From: Bacilli bacterium
GTDB lineage: Bacteria; Bacillota_I; Bacilli_A; RFN20; CAG-288
Assembly (NCBI GenBank): GCA_900763245.1
Contig: CAAFJQ010000102.1
Coordinates: 1 to 9,563, forward strand
Length of the DNA stretch: 9,563 nucleotides
Reading direction: 5' to 3'
Shown one piece after another: positions 5,329 to 9,563 of this stretch. Both the position numbers and the translations under genes were made by a program. Numbering within the stretch: the stretch's first letter is position 1; the number at the start of each line of letters is the position of its first letter. The notes below the pieces were generated by a model. It saw only the letters and a list, made by a program, of their open reading frames with translations, had not been told where the DNA came from and searched no databases.

Positions 5329-7507
5329 TTCATATTTATGCACATTCAAAGAACTTTTCAGTCTGGATATTGATGAAAGTGACAAAATACTTACTGTTTC
5401 TAAAATATCAATTCCTCTGATTCAGAGAGATTATGCACAAGGAAGAAAAAATCCTGATGTCAATAGAATCAGAGAGAAATTCCTAGGCGCTTTAAAAAAC
5501 GCAGTTCAAGAAAAACCAGTCTGTTTGGATTTCATCTATGGTGATGTCAATGATTCAGGAGTACTGACACTTCTTGATGGGCAACAAAGAATAACGACTT
5601 TGTTCCTGCTTCATTGGTATGCAGCACAACGAGAAAACATATCAAAGGAAGAATATGAATTCTTGACTCGTTTTTCCTATGAGACAAGACCAAGTTCTCG
5701 TGAATTCTGTAAGAGACTAGTTGATTTCAAACCTAATTTCGATTCTCTTCCGTTAACTGCACAGATCATCGATCAATCCTGGTTTCCCTTAGATTGGCAA
5801 AACGATCCGACAATCAAGTCAATGCTTGTCATGATCAATGAAATCAATGACACATTTAAGGACGTCAAAAACCTTTGGAAAGCTCTGATTGAAGATAGAA
5901 AGATTCAATTCTATTTCTTACCAATCAAAAACATGGGTTTGACAGATGAGTTATACATAAAGATGAACTCACGTGGAAAGCCTTTGACAAAATTCGAGCA
6001 CTTCAAAGCTGCAATCGAACATGAAATCAGATTGATGGATAAGTCTTTAGCTGAAGATTTCGAAGTCAAATTAGAAAACAAATGGATTGATTTTCTTTGG
6101 GGTTATCGAAAAGATGACTTTTTGATTGATGGATTGTTCCTCAATTATTTGAAATTCATCTGTGACATCATTTCCTATGAAAAAGGTAAAAGCACACAGG
6201 GAAGAAACTATGATGAATTATCTCTGATAGATGAATTCTTCTCTCATGATGATGAACCAGATGGTCAAGACAATGTCAGATTCCTAACAAAAGCATTCGA
6301 TTGCTTTTGCGATTTAAAACTTGATATCAAAACTGAATTATTCGAAAAGCATTTAAGCATAGAATCCCTTCCTGATAAAGCAAAAGTGAGTGGAAACGTA
6401 GATTTGCTTGATCATTGCTTCAAGAATTATATCGATCCTAAAACCGGAAAGAGAAGCTTTTCATTAGGACAGATCATTCTTCTTTATAGTTTTATGCAAT
6501 ATGCAATGAACTACAAAACCATTTCGAGTGCTCAATTCAATGAAAGAATCAGAATCATCAACAATCTGATCATGAACTCGTCTGATGAGATCCGTGATAA
6601 CGATGACAGTGCTAAGAGCAATAGAATGCCTGCCATTCTAAAGCAAACCAAATCAATTATCCTCGATGGAAAGATTCTTGAACAGAATGAGATTGAAAAT
6701 AATTTCAATGTCAATCAGTTAAATGAAGAAAGAGAAAAGCAAGAATGGCGAATCAAAAATCCAGACAAGATTGCGGATTTGAATGTATTGGAAAACAATA
6801 ATCTGCTTCAAGGTCAGATTTCTATTGTCGGTTTAGAAAACAGCAATCTCTTCAAGAGGTTCAATGAAGTTTTCAGCTGTGACAGAGATTTGGTTTCTTG
6901 TGCATTATTGACTTTTGGAGATTATTCCAGAGTCGAAAAAAACTGGAGATATACATTCGGAACCAGAACTAACGACTCAGCTTGGAAATTCCTTTTTCAC
7001 ATGAATGCGGTAGCAAAGGGTTTTGAAAAGACGCATGCTGTTTTGATATCACTTTTAAATAGCAATGAACATATCGATGAAGAGTATTTAAAGAAACTCG
7101 TAAATAATTACCTGGAAAAATGTGAAAACGAAAGGCTTTATGACTGGCGTTATTACTTCATAAAATATGATGAATTCAGGCCTGATCGTTTTGGAAAGTA
7201 TTGGATCAAGAAAAATAACTATTATGACATCTATGTCATGGTTAACTCAACCAAATTATCCGAGAATTCATATCAGCCATTCTTGAAAGTCATCGATTCC
7301 GATCATCTTGACAGGGATGATTATGGCATGCGACTGAAGTATGAGGATAAATTTGTCTATTGTGAGAAAAATAAATTTGAGCTGAAAGATATGAAAGATG
7401 TAGTTATAGAAACCATTCCTATTTCTCAAAATGAAAATGGTATAGATACTGAGAACAGAATCGAAAAATATCGTTCCTCGAAAAAAGAATTTTTCAAAGA
7501 GATTTAA
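5321..7507 (+). CDS. DUF262 protein without a visible HNH domain, partner of the upstream GmrSD-like gene
   Basis: The product is 728 aa. The DUF262 domain has IPLIQRDYAQGR (31-42), DGQQRITTL (86-94) and MNSRGKPLT (215-223), the counterparts of the motifs in the upstream protein. The Q-R-D-Y-A-Q-G-R variant marks a distinct DUF262 branch. After about residue 230 comes a long C-terminal region, mostly charged and probably helical, then aromatic-rich near the end. I do not recognise it, and no EHI..Q or NL.LL HNH motifs are present. ATG 5321 overlaps the previous gene by 8 bp and has GAGG at about 8 bp, so the two are co-translated; ATG 5312 is a less likely start. I infer that it works with the upstream nuclease as a second NTPase/sensor subunit or a complementary specificity. 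It ends 23 bp from a convergent gene. Confidence 0.87.
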   Translation: MANSYLCTFKELFSLDIDESDKILTVSKISIPLIQRDYAQGRKNPDVNRIREKFLGALKNAVQEKPVCLDFIYGDVNDSGVLTLLDGQQRITTLFLLHWYAAQRENISKEEYEFLTRFSYETRPSSREFCKRLVDFKPNFDSLPLTAQIIDQSWFPLDWQNDPTIKSMLVMINEINDTFKDVKNLWKALIEDRKIQFYFLPIKNMGLTDELYIKMNSRGKPLTKFEHFKAAIEHEIRLMDKSLAEDFEVKLENKWIDFLWGYRKDDFLIDGLFLNYLKFICDIISYEKGKSTQGRNYDELSLIDEFFSHDDEPDGQDNVRFLTKAFDCFCDLKLDIKTELFEKHLSIESLPDKAKVSGNVDLLDHCFKNYIDPKTGKRSFSLGQIILLYSFMQYAMNYKTISSAQFNERIRIINNLIMNSSDEIRDNDDSAKSNRMPAILKQTKSIILDGKILEQNEIENNFNVNQLNEEREKQEWRIKNPDKIADLNVLENNNLLQGQISIVGLENSNLFKRFNEVFSCDRDLVSCALLTFGDYSRVEKNWRYTFGTRTNDSAWKFLFHMNAVAKGFEKTHAVLISLLNSNEHIDEEYLKKLVNNYLEKCENERLYDWRYYFIKYDEFRPDRFGKYWIKKNNYYDIYVMVNSTKLSENSYQPFLKVIDSDHLDRDDYGMRLKYEDKFVYCEKNKFELKDMKDVVIETIPISQNENGIDTENRIEKYRSSKKEFFKEI

Positions 7508-7530
7508 CTGCTGTCACATAAATACCATTT

Positions 7531-8754
7531 CTATTCCTTATCCAACAAATAATAAACCTTCCCCTCCTTGGAAATCAAGCGGACATCCTTAGAATAGAGT
7601 TCTGACTTATCGACATCTTTCATCATTTGTTTTCCGCTCTGATTCCTAATCATTGTGGCCGTCTTTTTATCAACAGACACATACTGTTTATCTTTTCCGA
7701 TGAGGCTGAAAATATCATTGACTACAGAAACATCGCCTAGTAATTTTCTTCTATCTTTTTCAATGTCTATCTGTAGTTTTTCAATCATATCAGCATGCCA
7801 TTTCTCAAGACTCTTTCTTGAATCTTCAACACGGCTTTCACATTGAGGAATGATAGCAGAACATTGCTTTCTTGATACAGCACCAAAATATAGAGCATAC
7901 TTCAGATCTGCTATCCGATATAACACTTCAAGGAGCAGCTTCTGATACATACTCCATTCCTCAGCAATCGCAACTTCTTTTTCGTATTGCTTAAACTTCA
8001 GATCCTGTTTCTTGCTGATGCCAGATATTGTCAGATTAGCTTGTTCCAATAGCTGCATACAGTCTTCCTGAAGACGTTCCAAGGAATTGATCTTTGAAAT
8101 TCTCAATTCATCATTTTCAAGAATCTCTTCATGGAAATCAGCTATTGTCTTTACCGATGTCACAAGTGAAAACACGCGGCTCTTATATTCATTGTTCTGG
8201 AAATCCTGAATTTCGGAAATGCTATCGTTTATCACAGCAAGCTTAGAATTGATTTCAGACATGTAATACTGACCGACAATCAAGGAGGCGACGTTCATAA
8301 TGGCAGCAACGCTATTTGAGATTGACGCCGTTTTCGATATATCCACCTTCTTAAAATTAGCTTGACCTTCTATTCCATTCTCACCAAGGTAAAATCCTCT
8401 TACAGCGCCATTCATACTGTGAGAAGCAGCAAGTTTTGCTCCAGAAGGAAGTATAGCCTGATAAATAGAGCCATTAGATAACTTAGATGCTATAGAAACA
8501 TTCATTGCTGCGTTGGCAGTTTTAAATAAAGACGGAATAAGATGATTGATGTGAACAAGAATATTTTTATCAGTGATTTCTACCAGTCTTTTGTTCTTAA
8601 GTTCTTCGTTTCCTATTTCCTGAACATCGACTTCAAAATCATTCTCATTTGAATCTGATGCTTCTGTCATCATCTCATCTGCTTTTATCTCGTCTTTTTC
8701 AACAATTGCTTCTTTTTGTTCTTCCTTTTTTCGACGGAATTTCTCAAACAACAT
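7531..8754 (-). CDS. 407-aa coiled-coil protein of unknown function
   Basis: There is a strong Shine-Dalgarno (GGAGG, then TATTT) before ATG 8754. Residues 1-60 are highly charged and probably disordered. Residues 90-135 form a small Gly-rich module (KLSNGSIYQAILPSG, then GAVRGFYLGENGIEG) that looks like beta structure. Residues 143-165 are an apolar helix (SVAAIMNVASLIVGQYYM) that might contact membrane. Residues 166-340 are long helices with heptad-like spacing, likely coiled coil. The arrangement of a Gly-rich module followed by a QYYM helix and coiled coil resembles uncharacterised Firmicute proteins I have seen, but I cannot name a Pfam family. It lies 51 bp after the DUF4143 gene on the same strand, probably one transcript, and converges on the DUF262 operon. 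No catalytic motif is visible. Confidence 0.85.
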   Translation of the reverse strand: MLFEKFRRKKEEQKEAIVEKDEIKADEMMTEASDSNENDFEVDVQEIGNEELKNKRLVEITDKNILVHINHLIPSLFKTANAAMNVSIASKLSNGSIYQAILPSGAKLAASHSMNGAVRGFYLGENGIEGQANFKKVDISKTASISNSVAAIMNVASLIVGQYYMSEINSKLAVINDSISEIQDFQNNEYKSRVFSLVTSVKTIADFHEEILENDELRISKINSLERLQEDCMQLLEQANLTISGISKKQDLKFKQYEKEVAIAEEWSMYQKLLLEVLYRIADLKYALYFGAVSRKQCSAIIPQCESRVEDSRKSLEKWHADMIEKLQIDIEKDRRKLLGDVSVVNDIFSLIGKDKQYVSVDKKTATMIRNQSGKQMMKDVDKSELYSKDVRLISKEGKVYYLLDKE

Positions 8755-8805
8755 AAATACCTCCGCTAATGCATCATTATTCTATCATTCAAGTCCGATT
8801 GGTTG

Positions 8806-9563
8806 CTATGGTTTAAGACAACATAAAGGAACAACATACACCCCATTATCATCTTTATAAGCAACCTTCTGTGCAGTAACAATCATAAGAAACGCAGGTT
8901 CAGGATGCTCTTTCTTATTGATATCTTTTGATAATTCGACCAACTTGTTAGAAGCTGTTTCGATTTCCTCTTTATCACCAAGTTTCACTTCAAGAAGAGC
9001 CCAAGAACCATCAGCAAAAGAAATCACCGCATCGGCTTCTCTATCTGCTTTATCCCTATAATGATAGACTTCAGCACCAATCGAATCACAATAAATTCGT
9101 AAATCTCTAATGGCCAAAGACTCAAAGAGCAGTCCAAACGTTTTCATATCGGAAAACATGCTCTCTGGAGTGATGCCTAACGCAGAAGTCGCAATAGAAG
9201 GATCGACAAAGTGTCTTGTGCTCTTTTCTCTTATAGCTGTCTTGCTTCTAAGATTCGGATTCCATGCTTCTAATTCATCAATCACATAGAGTCTCTCTAA
9301 TGCTAAAAGGTATTTGATAAATGTATTTTTGTCTATCTCGTCACCATTTTCTTTCAAATCAGCTTTTATAGATTCATTAGAAGCTTCTGTTGAAATGTTT
9401 CTGGAATAGGACTTTAACAATTTCATCGCTCTTTTTACATCTTTTTTGAGAGGGATATCTTTTAAGGAGAAAAGATCTTCATTGACAAGACCATCAAAAA
9501 AAGTTTTTGCCTGCTGCAAAGCTATATCACGATCATCATCTATTGCCAAGGGCCAACCACCAC
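8806..9563 (-). CDS. DUF4143-family ATPase, C-terminal part (cut by the window edge)
   Basis: 251 residues are visible and the frame stays open to the last base. The visible part begins GGWPLAIDDD, the usual segment after the AAA (AAA_14) domain of this family, so the P-loop ATPase half lies outside the window. A helical region with NISTEAS and LEAWNPNLRSK follows, then RHFVDPSIA and the DUF4143 nuclease-like core. That core has FESLAIRDLR (Glu at about 9123), EADAVI (Asp at about 9036) and LLEVKLG (Glu-x-Lys at about 8991), which matches an intact PD-(D/E)XK active-site pattern. Proteins of this family are abundant and poorly characterised, and are often carried in accessory regions. The stop is TAG. 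The apparent TTG start at 9549 is not real, because the homology continues upstream of it. Confidence 0.88.
   Translation of the reverse strand, partial: GGWPLAIDDDRDIALQQAKTFFDGLVNEDLFSLKDIPLKKDVKRAMKLLKSYSRNISTEASNESIKADLKENGDEIDKNTFIKYLLALERLYVIDELEAWNPNLRSKTAIREKSTRHFVDPSIATSALGITPESMFSDMKTFGLLFESLAIRDLRIYCDSIGAEVYHYRDKADREADAVISFADGSWALLEVKLGDKEEIETASNKLVELSKDINKKEHPEPAFLMIVTAQKVAYKDDNGVYVVPLCCLKP

Noticed and set aside
7508..7530. Shared bidirectional terminator between the convergent genes
   Set aside because: I found no hairpin with adjacent T run in the 23-bp gap or just beyond it.

Overview
The window looks like a chromosomal accessory segment of an AT-rich, low-GC Firmicute. The base composition, purine-rich Shine-Dalgarno sites, the lipoprotein signal and the protein style fit a gut Erysipelotrichaceae-type bacterium, but no marker gene fixes the taxon. 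TAA, TGA and TAG all end genes here, so the standard bacterial code applies. The content is that of a small defence-like island next to a dead insertion sequence. No tRNA, rRNA, CRISPR array or replication origin was seen.

Left part (1-3174), all identifiable genes on the minus strand. Bases 1-36 may hold the end of a plus-strand gene, followed by a perfect 30-bp palindrome. Bases 229-722 are the C-terminal half of an IS1595/ISXO2-like transposase, ruined by a frameshift and two stops. It abuts a long gene (2417 to 723) encoding a zinc ribbon, a PD-(D/E)XK-like nuclease core and five more zinc-ribbon repeats. That gene is cut in two by one in-frame TAG where a Trp codon is expected. Upstream lies a small unrecognised lipoprotein gene whose signal peptide is put out of frame by one base in an A run.

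Centre (3175-7507). A control region carries a promoter for the lipoprotein gene, a 10-bp-arm palindrome, and a near-consensus plus-strand promoter. The latter drives two overlapping genes, both with DUF262 (GmrS/ParB-like NTPase) domains. The first also has a complete DUF1524 HNH nuclease domain (GmrSD/BrxU/SspE-like, type IV restriction). The second is longer, keeps the DUF262 motifs and has an unrecognised C-terminus with no visible HNH motif. This pair is the best candidate for an active two-component anti-phage system.

Right part (7531-9563), minus strand, convergent with the DUF262 pair. It holds a 407-aa coiled-coil protein of unknown function, preceded by the 3' part of a DUF4143 ATPase gene that runs off the window edge.

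The DUF262 genes, the coiled-coil gene and the DUF4143 part are open and intact as far as visible. The transposase, zinc-ribbon nuclease and lipoprotein all carry disabling lesions, so the left side may be decaying, may contain sequencing errors, or in the lipoprotein case may be a phase-off state.
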